Assembly: GCF_002939785.1 (NCBI RefSeq)
Contig: NZ_MDEC01000002.1
Span: 124,001 to 188,000, forward strand
From: Xanthomonas codiaei
GTDB taxonomy: Bacteria; Pseudomonadota; Gammaproteobacteria; Xanthomonadales; Xanthomonadaceae
Length of the DNA stretch: 64,000 nt
Direction of reading: 5' to 3'
Below are positions 8,037 to 17,169 of the stretch, in pieces. The notes under the pieces were generated by a model. The model ran no database searches. It was not told the origin of the DNA and saw only the letters and a program-made list of their open reading frames with translations. How positions within the stretch are numbered: position 1 is the first letter of the stretch; each line of letters opens with the position of its first letter. The translations under genes and the position numbers were made by a program.

Positions 8037-8057
8037 GCCAGCGGTCTGTCCGCTGGC
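8037..8057 (-). promoter_or_regulatory. 5' hairpin (loop ACAGA) upstream of nadM
   Basis: In mRNA sense: GCCAGCGG, ACAGA, CCGCTGGC, a perfect 8-bp stem. It ends 25 bases before the nadM ATG and would lie at the extreme 5' end of a transcript from the predicted promoter at 8067-8094. It shares core, loop and spacing with the hairpin before nadV. The outer base pairs differ between the two copies but remain paired (compensatory change), which supports a selected structure. Confidence 0.55.
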
Positions 8058-8066
8058 TTGGTGCAA

Positions 8067-8094
8067 ATGCTACGCCGATGCGCGGCGGCGTCAA
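8067..8094 (-). promoter_or_regulatory. predicted sigma-70 promoter of nadM
   Basis: Minus-strand TTGACG (8094-8089) and TAGCAT (8072-8067) separated by 16 bases. The predicted start of transcription is near 8060, immediately before the hairpin. Confidence 0.4.
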
Positions 8095-8203
8095 GCAGGC
8101 GATCAAGCGGGCGATGGTGTCTGCATGCAGCATCACTGTCGTGACGCAGCGGTCATCATGGCTGGCTAGACTCGGGACTCTTGTTTCCAGGGAGTTCGCC
8201 TGC

Positions 8204-9070
8204 ATGCCACGTCCGATCGCGCAGATGCTGCTGCGCCGCCTTCTCGCCACCGTTGCAGTGCTGTGCATCGCCCTGCCCGCACTGGCGGCAACGCCGAGCG
8301 CACCGCTGCGGGTGATGTCGTTCAACGTGCGCGTGCCGGTCGATACCGACGGCAACAAACGCTGGCAGGCGCGTCGCGATGCCATGGTCGCGTTGATCCG
8401 TCAGGCGCATCCGGATGTCGTCGGCACCCAGGAGCTGGTCCAGGAGCAGGCGCAGTATCTTGCAACGCACTTGCCGACCTATCGCTGGTTCGGCAAGGGA
8501 CGCAGCGCCGACGGCGGCGGTGAACACATGGGCGTGTTTTATGACAGGCGCGCGCTGACGGTGGTCGAATCGGGCGACTTCTGGCTATCCGAAACGCCCG
8601 ACATTCCCGGCAGCAGCAGCTGGGGCACGGACCTGCCACGCATGGTCACCTGGGCGCTGTTCGAGCGTCGCAGCGACAAGCGCCGGTTCTACCTGTTCAA
8701 CACGCATCTGCCGCACCGCGATCAGGATGAGCAGGCCCGCGAGCAAGGCGCACGATTGATACTGTCGCGTATCGCGAAACTGCCTGCGGATAGCCCGGTG
8801 GTGCTGACCGGCGATTTCAACAGCGATCCGGACAAGCGTACCTACCCCACGCTCACCGCCGTGCTGGGCGATGCACGCACGCATGCACCCAAGCGCAACG
8901 GGCCGGAAAATACCTTCCAGGATTTCAGCACCCAGCCGACCCGGCGCATCGACTGGATTCTGTTCCGCGGCCTGACGCCCACCCGCTTCACCACCCTGGA
9001 CGACCGCCCCGGCGGCATCCTGCCGTCCGATCATTATCCGGTGCTGGCCGAGTTCGACTGGCCGCGCTGA
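8204..9070 (+). CDS. secreted endonuclease/exonuclease/phosphatase family protein
   Basis: A 288-residue protein with a Sec signal peptide (hydrophobic run MLLRRLLATVAVLCIALP, cleavage after ALAA). The mature part has the EEP-fold signature set: MSFNVR, DVVGTQE (catalytic Glu), NTHLPHRDQDEQARE, LTGDFNSDP, RRIDWIL and SDHYPVLAEF (catalytic Asp-His). The family includes Mg-dependent phosphodiesterases, nucleases and sphingomyelinases. The substrate is unknown, and the protein is likely periplasmic or extracellular. The start at 8204 follows AGGGAG with 9-base spacing. It is divergent from nadM with 192 bases between, and nothing suggests a shared pathway. Confidence 0.88.
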   Translation: MPRPIAQMLLRRLLATVAVLCIALPALAATPSAPLRVMSFNVRVPVDTDGNKRWQARRDAMVALIRQAHPDVVGTQELVQEQAQYLATHLPTYRWFGKGRSADGGGEHMGVFYDRRALTVVESGDFWLSETPDIPGSSSWGTDLPRMVTWALFERRSDKRRFYLFNTHLPHRDQDEQAREQGARLILSRIAKLPADSPVVLTGDFNSDPDKRTYPTLTAVLGDARTHAPKRNGPENTFQDFSTQPTRRIDWILFRGLTPTRFTTLDDRPGGILPSDHYPVLAEFDWPR

Positions 9071-9278
9071 CAGCAAGCGCCCAAGCACTCATCGCGCCGG
9101 CAATGACGCGCCTTCCAGCGGCTACGGGATCCGATCTTGTGGGTGTTGCGGCCGCTTGAAGCCGCTCACAAACATCTCAAGCACTCGTCATGTCGCTATG
9201 GAAGGCGCACTTGAATCAGTGGTTGCACCGTTAGGACATTGAAAGTCCGCACAGCGGCACGCGCGATGTGCCCGCCGC

Positions 9279-10190
9279 TCAAACCGTCTGGATGCCCGCC
9301 TGTGCCGCGCTGGCCTGCAGCCATTCCAGCAAGGTCTGCAGGATCGCCGATGGCGTGTCGCGCCAGACGATGGAGAGCTCGCGCCGCGCCCAGGTTTCGT
9401 CCAGCGGCACTGCCGCCAACTGCTGCCTGACGCTGGAGCACGCCAGCGCCGCGTGCGGCACGATGGCCACACCCACACCGCGCGCCAGCATGCGGCACAG
9501 CGTCTCGATGCCGGGTACGCGCGCGCGGATGCGCAGATGCACGCCGGCCCTGGCCAGGTGCGTGCGCAGGTGACGCTGCAAGGCGTTGTCGGCCGACAAG
9601 GCCAGCAACTGCATCTGTGCGATATCGGTCAGGCGCACGCTGCCCGCAGCGGCCAGCGGATGGCTGGCGGCCATCGCCAGCACCAGGCGATCCTGCCGGA
9701 ACGGGCGCCGCTGCAGGCCGGTGAAATCCGCATGCCCCGCCACCACGGCCAGGTCGGCGCGTTCATCGCGCACCGCGTCGGCGGCCTCCTCGCTCCCCCA
9801 CTCGGCCAGGGTCAGATCCACCCGCGGATGCGCCAGCAAGAAATCCGCCACGCATTCGGGTAGCCATTCCGAGAGTGCGGCGGTGTTGGCGGCCAGTCGC
9901 AGCGTGACCTGGCCGCCGATGCCATAGTCGCCAAGTTCGCTGCGCATCGCCTGCTCCTGCCGCGCCAGCACCCGTGCGTGCCGCAGCAGCACCTGGCCGG
10001 CCGCAGTGAGCGTTACCCCACGCCGACCACGCTCGAACAGCGCCGCCCCGACCTGCAACTCCAGCGCACGGATGCGCGCACTGGCGGCCGCCAGCGACAG
10101 CGCCACGCGGTCGGCGCCAGCCGTGATACTGCCGGTGTCTGCCACCGCGACAAAGATCCGCAGATCGACGAATTCCACCTGCATATGCAC
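9279..10190 (-). CDS. LysR-family transcriptional regulator
   Basis: A 303-residue protein with the N-terminal LysR winged helix-turn-helix (LRIFVAVADTGSITAGADRV, then ASARIRALELQVGAALFERG and GVTLTAAGQVLLRHA) at residues about 9-75. A periplasmic-binding-like effector domain follows. It is transcribed divergently from the TauE-type exporter gene with fewer than 90 bases between start codons, the usual arrangement for a LysR regulator and its target. It probably controls that exporter in response to an unknown small molecule. Confidence 0.92.
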   Translation of the reverse strand: MHMQVEFVDLRIFVAVADTGSITAGADRVALSLAAASARIRALELQVGAALFERGRRGVTLTAAGQVLLRHARVLARQEQAMRSELGDYGIGGQVTLRLAANTAALSEWLPECVADFLLAHPRVDLTLAEWGSEEAADAVRDERADLAVVAGHADFTGLQRRPFRQDRLVLAMAASHPLAAAGSVRLTDIAQMQLLALSADNALQRHLRTHLARAGVHLRIRARVPGIETLCRMLARGVGVAIVPHAALACSSVRQQLAAVPLDETWARRELSIVWRDTPSAILQTLLEWLQASAAQAGIQTV

Positions 10191-10272
10191 TCCCAGCCTT
10201 CGGCATGGCCGAAGTCTGCCTCAAACAATGACAGCTTGCCGGCTCAGCATCGCCACCCGGATCCTGGCGCCC

Positions 10273-11016
10273 ATGAACGGACATGTGTCGCAGTGGCTGC
10301 TGGTTGCAGCGGTCTTCCTGCTGGCCGGCGGCGTCAAGGGCGTGGCTGGCATGGGGCTGCCGACGGTGGCGATGGGGCTGCTCGGGCTATGGCTGCCGCC
10401 CAGCCAGGCCGCCGCACTGCTGGTGCTGCCTTCGCTGGTGACGAATCTGCAGCAGGCCTGGGGGCCGGCGCCGGCAGCGCTGTTGCGGCGTCTGTGGCCG
10501 GTATTGGCACTCGTGGCGGCGGGCACCTGGCTGAGCGCCGGGGTGATGGTCGGCGGCAACCCACGCGTCCTGCGCGCCGCGCTCGGCGTGCTGCTGGTGG
10601 CCTACGCCCTGCTCGGGCTTGCGCGCCGGCAATGGATGCTGCCGCCACGCCACGAACGCTGGGCCAGCCCGCTGACCGGACTGGTCGGTGGGCTGCTCAA
10701 CGGCGCCACCGGTGTTCTGGTGATTCCGGTGGTGCCCTACCTGTCTGCGTTGGGCCTGCCGCGTGAGCTGTTGATCCGCGCACTGGCGGCGTGCTTCGGC
10801 ACGGCAACGCTCGCCCTGGCCATTGCGCTGGTCTGGCATGGCGGGGTGCCGCTCTCGGCCGGCCTGCCATCGCTGCTGGCGCTGGTACCCACCGCAGTGG
10901 GCGTATGGGCTGGCACGCGGGTGCGCCGCCGCATCTCTGCCGACGTGTTCCGTCAGGTATTTTTCGGCACCTTGCTGCTGCTCGGCCTGCAGGCCTGCTG
11001 GCAGGCGCTGGCCTGA
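10273..11016 (+). CDS. TauE/SafE-family membrane exporter
   Basis: A 247-residue, very hydrophobic protein with about eight predicted membrane segments. The two TauE/SafE repeats are visible, each with a Gly-rich opening (FLLAGGVKGVAGMGLPTVAM and LVGGLLNGATGVLVIPVVP). Family members export sulfite, sulfoacetate or related organic anions across the inner membrane. An in-frame ATG at 10228 would add 15 residues; MNGHVSQ is preferred because the first membrane segment begins right after it. It is divergent from the LysR gene and ends at a hairpin shared with prc. Confidence 0.88.
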   Translation: MNGHVSQWLLVAAVFLLAGGVKGVAGMGLPTVAMGLLGLWLPPSQAAALLVLPSLVTNLQQAWGPAPAALLRRLWPVLALVAAGTWLSAGVMVGGNPRVLRAALGVLLVAYALLGLARRQWMLPPRHERWASPLTGLVGGLLNGATGVLVIPVVPYLSALGLPRELLIRALAACFGTATLALAIALVWHGGVPLSAGLPSLLALVPTAVGVWAGTRVRRRISADVFRQVFFGTLLLLGLQACWQALA

Positions 11017-11051
11017 GACCTCGCTGACAGCGGATGCCGCACACAAACGAA

Positions 11052-11076
11052 AACGCCACCGGCAAGCGGTGGCGTT
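11052..11076. terminator. bidirectional terminator between the exporter gene and prc
   Basis: Inverted repeat AACGCCACC / GGTGGCGTT with a 7-base loop, lying between two convergent genes (stops at 11016 and 11101). T runs are short on both sides, so strength is uncertain. Confidence 0.5.
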
Positions 11077-11100
11077 CGTCGATCGGATGCGCAGCGGCGA

Positions 11101-13284
11101 TCAGTCTGCCCAGCGCCCCGGGGCCGTGGATTGCGGCAGCACCTGCGCCGAAAGCGGTTGGTCCTGCGACAGCAGGCCCAGCGCATCGGCCAGGATGGCG
11201 GCCGACTCGTGCAACAACGGGTCCGGACGCTTTTCTGCCGCCTTTTCGCGCGCGGTGTCCTTGACGATGTCGCGTTCGCTGCCGGTCAGGCCGTCATCGG
11301 TGTCGTCGGCAAGCGGATCCAGCGGCAAGCCGAGCTGCTTGCGAATCTGCTGACGATCCTTGCGCTGCTGGTCCTGCTTCTGGCGCTCGGCCAGGCGCTC
11401 GGCCTCGTTCAAGGAAATGTACTTCTTGGCCTTCTCTTCGCGGAACTGCTTGACGTCCTCTTCCCACCACTGGAACTCCTTGTCGGTGGCGATGCGTGCG
11501 GTGTGCAGCGTCTGCAGCTTGGGCAGCAGCGGAGCGAAGTTGCCGTACTGGGTGTGCGGCGCGGCAGCGATGCGCGTCCACGGCAGCGCGTTGTCGTAGG
11601 TGCTCTCGCCGAACTCGGTGGCATCCACGCTGGCCGGGAAGGCGATATCCGGCACCACGCCCTTATGCTGGGTGCTGGAACCGCTGACGCGGAAGAACTG
11701 CGCAATGGTCAGCTTGACCTGCCCGTAGCGCTGGCCTTCGGCGGCCGGCCAGCGGTCCAGGTCGACGATGTTCTGCACCGTGCCCTTGCCGAAGCTGGTT
11801 TCGCCGATCACCAGGCCACGGCCGTAGTCCTGGATGGCGCCGGCAAAGATCTCCGATGCCGATGCCGAACCGCGATTGATCAGCACGCCCAGCGGGCCAT
11901 CCCAGGCAACCTTCGGATTGCTGTCGCCATTGACGGTGACCCGGCCACCGGATTCGCGCACCTGCACCACCGGGCCCTGTTCAATGAACAGGCCGGTCAG
12001 TTCGATCGCCTCATCCAGCGAGCCGCCGCCGTTGTTGCGCAGATCCAGCACCACGCCGTCGACCTTGTCGGTCTTGAAACCAGCCAACAGCTTGGCAACG
12101 TCGCGCGTTGCAGACGCGTAATCGGTCGCGTTGCGACGACGCCCTTCGAAATCCTGGTAGAAGCCCGGCAGCTTGATGATACCGATGCGGCGTTCCGGCT
12201 GACCGCCCTGCGCCGGCAAGGTGATGGTCTCGCCCTTGGCGGCCTGCTCAGCCAGGCGCACCTTCTGCCGGGTCAACGTGACCGTGCGGTGCTTGCCGTC
12301 GATGCCTGACTCGGCCGGGATGTATTCCAGGCGCACCTGGGTGTCCTTGCTGCCACGGATCTTGGCCACCACGTCGTCGATCCGCCAGCCGATCACATCC
12401 TCGATGGCGCCATTCTTTGCCTGGCCCACGCCGACGATGCGATCGCCCGGCTTGAGCGTGCCATCCACCGCTGCCGGACCGCCCGGGATCACCTCGCGGA
12501 TCACCACCATGTCGTCCTGCTTCTGCAGCTGCGCGCCGATGCCTTCCAGCGACAGCGACATCTGCTGATTGAACGTCTCGGCCGTGCGCGGGGTGAAATA
12601 GTCGGTGTGCGGGTCGACGGCGTTGGTGTAGGCGTTGACGAAGAACTGGAATACGTCCTCACCCTTGAGCTGCTTGACCGAATCGGCGAGCGCGGCATAA
12701 CGCTTGTCCAGCGTCTTGCGGATGTCGTCGGGCTTCTTGCCGGCCAGCTTCAGGCGCAGCCAGTCGTTCATCACCGACTGCCGCCACAGCACATCCAGCT
12801 GCTTGTCATCCGACGCCCAGGGCACGTCCTTGCGGTCGTACTCGAACTTGTCGCTGCCGTTGAAATCGAAGTCCTGCTTGAGCAGGTCGCGCGCGTACTT
12901 GACCCGTTGGTCGACGCGCTTGCGGTACACCGCAAAGACCTGGAATGCCGGTTCCAGATTGCCGCCGCGCAATGCGTCGCCAACACCAGCCTGCAACGAC
13001 GCAAAACCGTCGATATCGGCCTGGGTGAAGAATTGCTTGCCGCCATCGAGCGCTTCCAGATACCGCTTGAAGACATCCTTGGCCATCGCCTCGTCCAGCG
13101 TGCGTGGCCGATAGGCATAGCGACTATCGGACAGCAGGCCATAGACGAGCTTGGTCGCGGTCGCCTGCTCGGGCGTGGCGGCCGCCGGCAGCGCGGTATC
13201 GGCGCGTGCGAGCAATGCCATCGGAGTGGTCAACACCAGCGCCAGCAGGCCGGCCTTCATGGACGCAGAAACGTTGTAGGTCAT
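11101..13284 (-). CDS. prc: carboxy-terminal processing (tail-specific) protease Prc/Tsp
   Basis: A 727-residue periplasmic protease of the S41A family, the usual length for Prc. It begins with a signal peptide (hydrophobic run ending LLARADT). A long N-terminal domain is followed by a PDZ domain (about 240-330; EVIPGGPAAVDGTLKPGDRI) and the S41 core with VVLDLRNNGGG, GSASASEIFAGAIQDYG (catalytic Ser) and GKGTVQNIVDL (catalytic Lys). A Lys/Glu-rich C-terminal domain ends the chain. Prc trims C-termini of penicillin-binding proteins and cell-wall hydrolases in the periplasm, so it fits the neighbouring cell-wall genes functionally, though it is not in their operon. Confidence 0.95.
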   Translation of the reverse strand: MTYNVSASMKAGLLALVLTTPMALLARADTALPAAATPEQATATKLVYGLLSDSRYAYRPRTLDEAMAKDVFKRYLEALDGGKQFFTQADIDGFASLQAGVGDALRGGNLEPAFQVFAVYRKRVDQRVKYARDLLKQDFDFNGSDKFEYDRKDVPWASDDKQLDVLWRQSVMNDWLRLKLAGKKPDDIRKTLDKRYAALADSVKQLKGEDVFQFFVNAYTNAVDPHTDYFTPRTAETFNQQMSLSLEGIGAQLQKQDDMVVIREVIPGGPAAVDGTLKPGDRIVGVGQAKNGAIEDVIGWRIDDVVAKIRGSKDTQVRLEYIPAESGIDGKHRTVTLTRQKVRLAEQAAKGETITLPAQGGQPERRIGIIKLPGFYQDFEGRRRNATDYASATRDVAKLLAGFKTDKVDGVVLDLRNNGGGSLDEAIELTGLFIEQGPVVQVRESGGRVTVNGDSNPKVAWDGPLGVLINRGSASASEIFAGAIQDYGRGLVIGETSFGKGTVQNIVDLDRWPAAEGQRYGQVKLTIAQFFRVSGSSTQHKGVVPDIAFPASVDATEFGESTYDNALPWTRIAAAPHTQYGNFAPLLPKLQTLHTARIATDKEFQWWEEDVKQFREEKAKKYISLNEAERLAERQKQDQQRKDRQQIRKQLGLPLDPLADDTDDGLTGSERDIVKDTAREKAAEKRPDPLLHESAAILADALGLLSQDQPLSAQVLPQSTAPGRWAD

Positions 13285-13623
13285 CGAATGGCTCTCGGCA
13301 CGGGGCCGATGAAAGAAAGGCGGTGATCGGATCAGACAGCATGACAGTGCCGAAAGTTGCTGGCGTTGTCATCCGCTGGCTGAATCAGCCTAGCGCCGGG
13401 CCTGTATCGGATTGTGAACGAGACCGTACCTCGCTCAGCTGGATGCCGACGCCGAATGCAAAACGGCCCCGTGCGCTGCACAGGACCGAATCTGGCGAAT
13501 CAGCACTGGTGGTGGAAACAGCATCGCGGCCGTCAATACGCAATTGCGCATCCGGCCTTGGTGCTGGCCGCGCCGACCAACAGCGCGCGACGGCAATCAC
13601 ATGCCAGCCACCGGTACTGCCGC
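13285..13623. other. intergenic region between prc and lipA
   Basis: 339 bases with no credible gene: frames here lack Shine-Dalgarno sites and are continuations of antisense frames. It must hold the prc promoter, but I could not pick a convincing one. Confidence 0.5.
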
Positions 13624-14637
13624 TCAGGCGGCGACGCCAGCGCCTGCGGCCTGCCGGTCGGCGTGGTACGACGAGCGTACCATCGGACCCGATGCGACGT
13701 GGCTGAAGCCCAGCGCATTGCCGTACTCCTCCAGCGCCTTGTATTCCTCCGGCGTCCAGTAGCGCATCACCGGGTGATGGTGCGGCGTCGGCTGCAGGTA
13801 CTGGCCGATCGTGATCATGTCCACATCGTGCGCGCGCAGATCGCGCAAGGTGGCCTGCACCTGCTCCATGGTTTCGCCCAGTCCGAGCATGATGCCGGAC
13901 TTGGTGGCGATGGCCGGATGCTGCGCCTTGAAGCGCTGCAGCAGGGTCAGCGACCACTGGTAATCCGCACCGGGGCGCACGTTCGGGTACAGGTCCGGCA
14001 CCGTTTCGATGTTGTGGTTGAACACATCCGGCGGACTGAGCGCCAGGATCTCCAGCGCGCGGTCCATGCGGCCCTTGCCACGGAAATCCGGGGTCAGGAT
14101 CTCGATGCGGGTGTTGGGCGAACTGGTGCGGATGGCGGAGATGCAATCCACGAAGTGCTGCGCACCACCGTCGCGTAGATCGTCGCGGTCCACGCTGGTT
14201 ACCACCACGTATTTCAGGCCCATGTCGGCCACGGTGGTGGCCAGGCTGGCCGGCTCGCCGGCATCCGGCGGCTTGGGCCGGCCGTGTGCCACATCGCAGA
14301 ACGAGCAGCGCCGCGTGCACACCTCGCCCAGGATCATGAAGGTGGCGGTGCCGTGGCTGAAGCACTCGTGGATGTTCGGGCAGCTGGCTTCTTCGCAGAC
14401 GGTGACCAGGCGGTTTTCGCGCAACTTGGCCTTGAGGTTCTGCACCGCGTTGCCGGACGGAATCCGCACGCGGATCCACGAGGGCTTGCGCAGTACCGGT
14501 GCATCGACAAACTGCACCGGCGAGCGATTGATCTTGTCGCCACCGATCTGCTTGACGCCGGTCTGCAGCGGCGCAGGCGCGGCGGTGTCGCCGGAGACGA
14601 CCTGCAAGGGGATGGAACGGGCGATAGGCTGGGTCAT
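13624..14637 (-). CDS. lipA: lipoyl synthase
   Basis: A 337-residue radical SAM enzyme that inserts two sulfurs into protein-bound octanoyl groups to make lipoyl cofactor. Both Fe-S motifs are intact: the auxiliary-cluster motif [12 protein letters not shown] and the radical SAM motif CTRRCSFC. The C-terminal [11 protein letters not shown] holds the Ser that ligates the auxiliary cluster. An N-terminal extension of about 40 residues precedes the conserved core. It lies 14 bases downstream of lipB, which supplies its octanoylated substrate, so the two are co-transcribed. Confidence 0.97.
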   Translation of the reverse strand: MTQPIARSIPLQVVSGDTAAPAPLQTGVKQIGGDKINRSPVQFVDAPVLRKPSWIRVRIPSGNAVQNLKAKLRENRLVTVCEEASCPNIHECFSHGTATFMILGEVCTRRCSFCDVAHGRPKPPDAGEPASLATTVADMGLKYVVVTSVDRDDLRDGGAQHFVDCISAIRTSSPNTRIEILTPDFRGKGRMDRALEILALSPPDVFNHNIETVPDLYPNVRPGADYQWSLTLLQRFKAQHPAIATKSGIMLGLGETMEQVQATLRDLRAHDVDMITIGQYLQPTPHHHPVMRYWTPEEYKALEEYGNALGFSHVASGPMVRSSYHADRQAAGAGVAA

Positions 14638-14651
14638 GACGGTACGGGCGC

Positions 14652-15350
14652 TCAGGCCGGAAGCGAAAGGTCGGGCAATGCGGAAACGGGCTGCAGCACG
14701 AGGCCGAACTGGCGCGCCAGTTGCTCGAGCAGCACCGCCTTGACGGCGTCCATCCCGGAGGGGCCGCCCAAGTCTAGCACCGAGGTCACCTGCAGACCCT
14801 GGTAGCCACAGGGGTTGATACGGTGGAACGGCTCCAGGTCCATCGCCACGTTGAACGACAACCCGTGGAAGGTGCAGCCACGGCGCACCCGGATACCGAG
14901 TGCGGCGACCTTGGCTGCGCCCACGTAGACGCCGGGCGCGCCGTCGCGACGCTCGGCCAAGATATTCCACTCGTCCAGCGTGTCGATCAGCGCCTGCTCG
15001 ATCTTGCACACGTAATCGCGCACGCCAATCTTGAGTCGGCGCAGGTCCAGCAGCGGATAGACCACCAACTGGCCAGGGCCGTGATAGGTCACCTGCCCGC
15101 CGCGATCGACCTGCAGCACGGGAATCTCGCCCGGCGCCAGCACGTGCTCAGGCTTGCCGGCCTGGCCCAGGGTGAACACCGGCGCGTGCTCGACCACCCA
15201 CACCTCGTCGGCCGCGTGCTCATCACGCGTATCGGTGAAACGCTGCATTGCACGCCACACCGCGGTGTAGTCCTGCTGCCCCAGGTCGCGCAAGTGCGCC
15301 GGCGGGATGGCAACCGGCGCCACGACCGGTTCGGCCGCTACAGCGTCCAC
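14652..15350 (-). CDS. lipB: octanoyl-[acyl-carrier-protein]:protein N-octanoyltransferase
   Basis: A 232-residue enzyme transferring octanoate from acyl carrier protein to lipoyl domains. Diagnostic motifs are [30 protein letters not shown] and the active-site region [14 protein letters not shown] with its catalytic Cys; the Lys of [15 protein letters not shown] is also present. The 5' end overlaps the ybeD-like gene by 13 bases, so ybeD-lipB-lipA form a coupled unit as in many Gammaproteobacteria. Confidence 0.97.
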   Translation of the reverse strand: MDAVAAEPVVAPVAIPPAHLRDLGQQDYTAVWRAMQRFTDTRDEHAADEVWVVEHAPVFTLGQAGKPEHVLAPGEIPVLQVDRGGQVTYHGPGQLVVYPLLDLRRLKIGVRDYVCKIEQALIDTLDEWNILAERRDGAPGVYVGAAKVAALGIRVRRGCTFHGLSFNVAMDLEPFHRINPCGYQGLQVTSVLDLGGPSGMDAVKAVLLEQLARQFGLVLQPVSALPDLSLPA

Positions 15351-15616
15351 TTCACTTCCGGATGGTCGCGCAGCGCCTGGTGCGCGGCGTCGAACTGCTC
15401 CCGGCTCTCGGCGCGGAAGCCGATCTTGACCGAGACATACTTGCCGCTGGAAGAATGCTTCCAGCTGACGCTTTCCTGCAGCAGCTCCACGCCGGTGGCG
15501 GCGAGCAGGCGCGGAAGCTCCGTCTCCAGGCCACGATCGGCCGCGCCCATGGCGCTGAGCTCGAAGGTGCCGGGAAACTGGAAGCCGTGATCGGGGTTGT
15601 CGGTGCTGATATCCAT
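15338..15616 (-). CDS. ybeD: DUF493 family protein (YbeD-like)
   Basis: A 92-residue small protein with the DUF493 ferredoxin-like pattern: [27 protein letters not shown] and the C-terminal HPEVKWTL. The family is structurally related to allosteric regulatory domains, but its role is unproven. Its fixed position before lipB, here with a 13-base overlap, suggests a link to lipoylation. Confidence 0.9.
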   Translation of the reverse strand: MDISTDNPDHGFQFPGTFELSAMGAADRGLETELPRLLAATGVELLQESVSWKHSSSGKYVSVKIGFRAESREQFDAAHQALRDHPEVKWTL

Positions 15617-15884
15617 CGCCCCATTATCGGGCCGGTGGCGGGCAAACCCAAGTCCATACAGTCCGAAACGACAGGCGGAGCCACGTGCCTGGCACGGACT
15701 CCGCTACATCGCGCCGGACGTCGCGCGCCCAGCAAGGTTCAGCTTGCCGGTCGCGCCATGCGTCTGTCTTGCGGCGTCACCGGACGAGGCCACTGAACAG
15801 GGCGCGATAGATGGGCAGGCGCCTACAAGGTCTCCGGCCAACAACCGCGCACGCCCGATGGCGGCGCGGTTGTCCAATCCGCGT

Positions 15885-16868
15885 TTACTTGGACAATTCC
15901 AACATCGCCGACGACACCCAGCCACGATTACCCATCTCGTCTTCGACTTCCCACATCACGCCTTCCTTGGTGCCGGTGGGATACAGCATCATTCCCGGTT
16001 CCAGTGTGCGGACCGCTGCGCCGGTACCCTTGGCATTGGCCAGCAGGCGCCCCGCGCGCGTCACGGTGACTGCCTGCTGCGCGTTGGACGCAGCCGCGTT
16101 GCCGGACAGGCCGCCAAGCTGGCTGACGATGTCGGTATAGGCCTGCAGATACGCCAAGGTGATCACCTGGCCAATCTCGGTATTGGCATAACCGCCGGCG
16201 CCGGCTGCGCCGTAGTCGCCACTACTGAACACGTTGCCACGCGCGCCCCAGCCGAGGTCGGTCTTTTTTGCATTGCCTTCGGCCATGGCGACCTGTTCGG
16301 ACGAGCGCACATCGGTGATGGTCAAGACAACGTCGGCGGTCTTCTTGCTGAGATTCAGGCCACCGACCAGATTGCCTGCATTGCCACCTACCAACCCGCC
16401 CAGCATTCCGGCAATCGCACTGCCGCCGGCATTGCGATTCTGCGAAATGAGATCAGGCGTCATGACGTAATCGGCCGCGCGAATCTGGCCCTTGCCGATA
16501 TTGGAACGCGCGCGCAGGTCACCGTTGGCGGCCATCTCGCGCTCGCGCTGCGATGCGGCCATGCCTGCGCCCCGGTCCACCAGGGTGAAGCAGCGCGAAC
16601 GGTTGACGAAGACCTTGATCAACTTGGAGGGTGCCGGCAACTGCTGACCGGACCACCAGTTGACCGCATCTTCCGGCTCGATCACCGACAGGCTACCCAG
16701 TGGCTTGGCGCACACCGGAATCTGCGCAACAGCCTCTTTACGCTGGTCCTGCGCGGATCCCTTGAAGGCATCCTTGAAACCGGCCGATGCGGGAGCGCTG
16801 ACACCGGCCAACGCGATACCCAGCAGGCCGGAAAGCACAGCCGCGTTCACAGAAAAAGTCTTGTTCAT
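15885..16868 (-). CDS. CsgG/HfaB-like exported protein with C-terminal SH3-like region
   Basis: A 327-residue protein with a signal peptide (cleavage near PASAGF) and no lipobox Cys. Residues about 60-260 follow the CsgG/HfaB pattern: KLIKVFVNRSRCFTLVDRG, RAADYVMTPDLISQNRNAGG, KKTADVVLTITDVRSSEQV. A Gly-rich stretch (SAIAGMLGGLVGGNAGNLVG) lies in the middle. The last 60 residues (LEPGMMLYPTGTKEGVMWEV, NRGWVSSAML) look like a bacterial SH3 domain, which often binds cell wall. Known CsgG proteins form outer-membrane secretion pores but are lipoproteins; this one is not, so pore function is uncertain. No curli-like genes are nearby. Confidence 0.75.
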   Translation of the reverse strand: MNKTFSVNAAVLSGLLGIALAGVSAPASAGFKDAFKGSAQDQRKEAVAQIPVCAKPLGSLSVIEPEDAVNWWSGQQLPAPSKLIKVFVNRSRCFTLVDRGAGMAASQREREMAANGDLRARSNIGKGQIRAADYVMTPDLISQNRNAGGSAIAGMLGGLVGGNAGNLVGGLNLSKKTADVVLTITDVRSSEQVAMAEGNAKKTDLGWGARGNVFSSGDYGAAGAGGYANTEIGQVITLAYLQAYTDIVSQLGGLSGNAAASNAQQAVTVTRAGRLLANAKGTGAAVRTLEPGMMLYPTGTKEGVMWEVEDEMGNRGWVSSAMLELSK

Positions 16869-17169
16869 TTTATTCCCCTAACACCTGCGCTGCCGTCGAC
16901 AAACGCGATCCGTTGGTGATGAAAGGCCTGCAAAGGCCACCGTTCCTTGGGGCTTCTTCCCCGGGAGCGGATCATATGCTATCCGCGTGGGCTTTTCATC
17001 GCTGCCAGGTAGCAGTGCCGCACACCGTTGATGAAACGGACTGGTGCGCAGGACGCTCCACGCCGTATCGCAGGCGACGGGCATGATGCTGGGTATGTTC
17101 ACGCCGCGCAGCAGTGAGCGCAGGCACCTTTGCTGAACCTAGTCCCTCCTTCACTCCCCCAGGCCCTCC
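16869..17169. other. divergent intergenic region
   Basis: 301 bases between the CsgG-like gene (minus) and lpxR (plus). It holds both promoter regions; no clear -35/-10 pair or operator stood out. Short frames here look like non-coding continuations. Confidence 0.4.

Noticed and set aside
8037-8057. The nadM hairpin as a simple intrinsic terminator
   Set aside because: It is not followed by a T run on the minus strand, and it lies just upstream of a start codon rather than after a gene.
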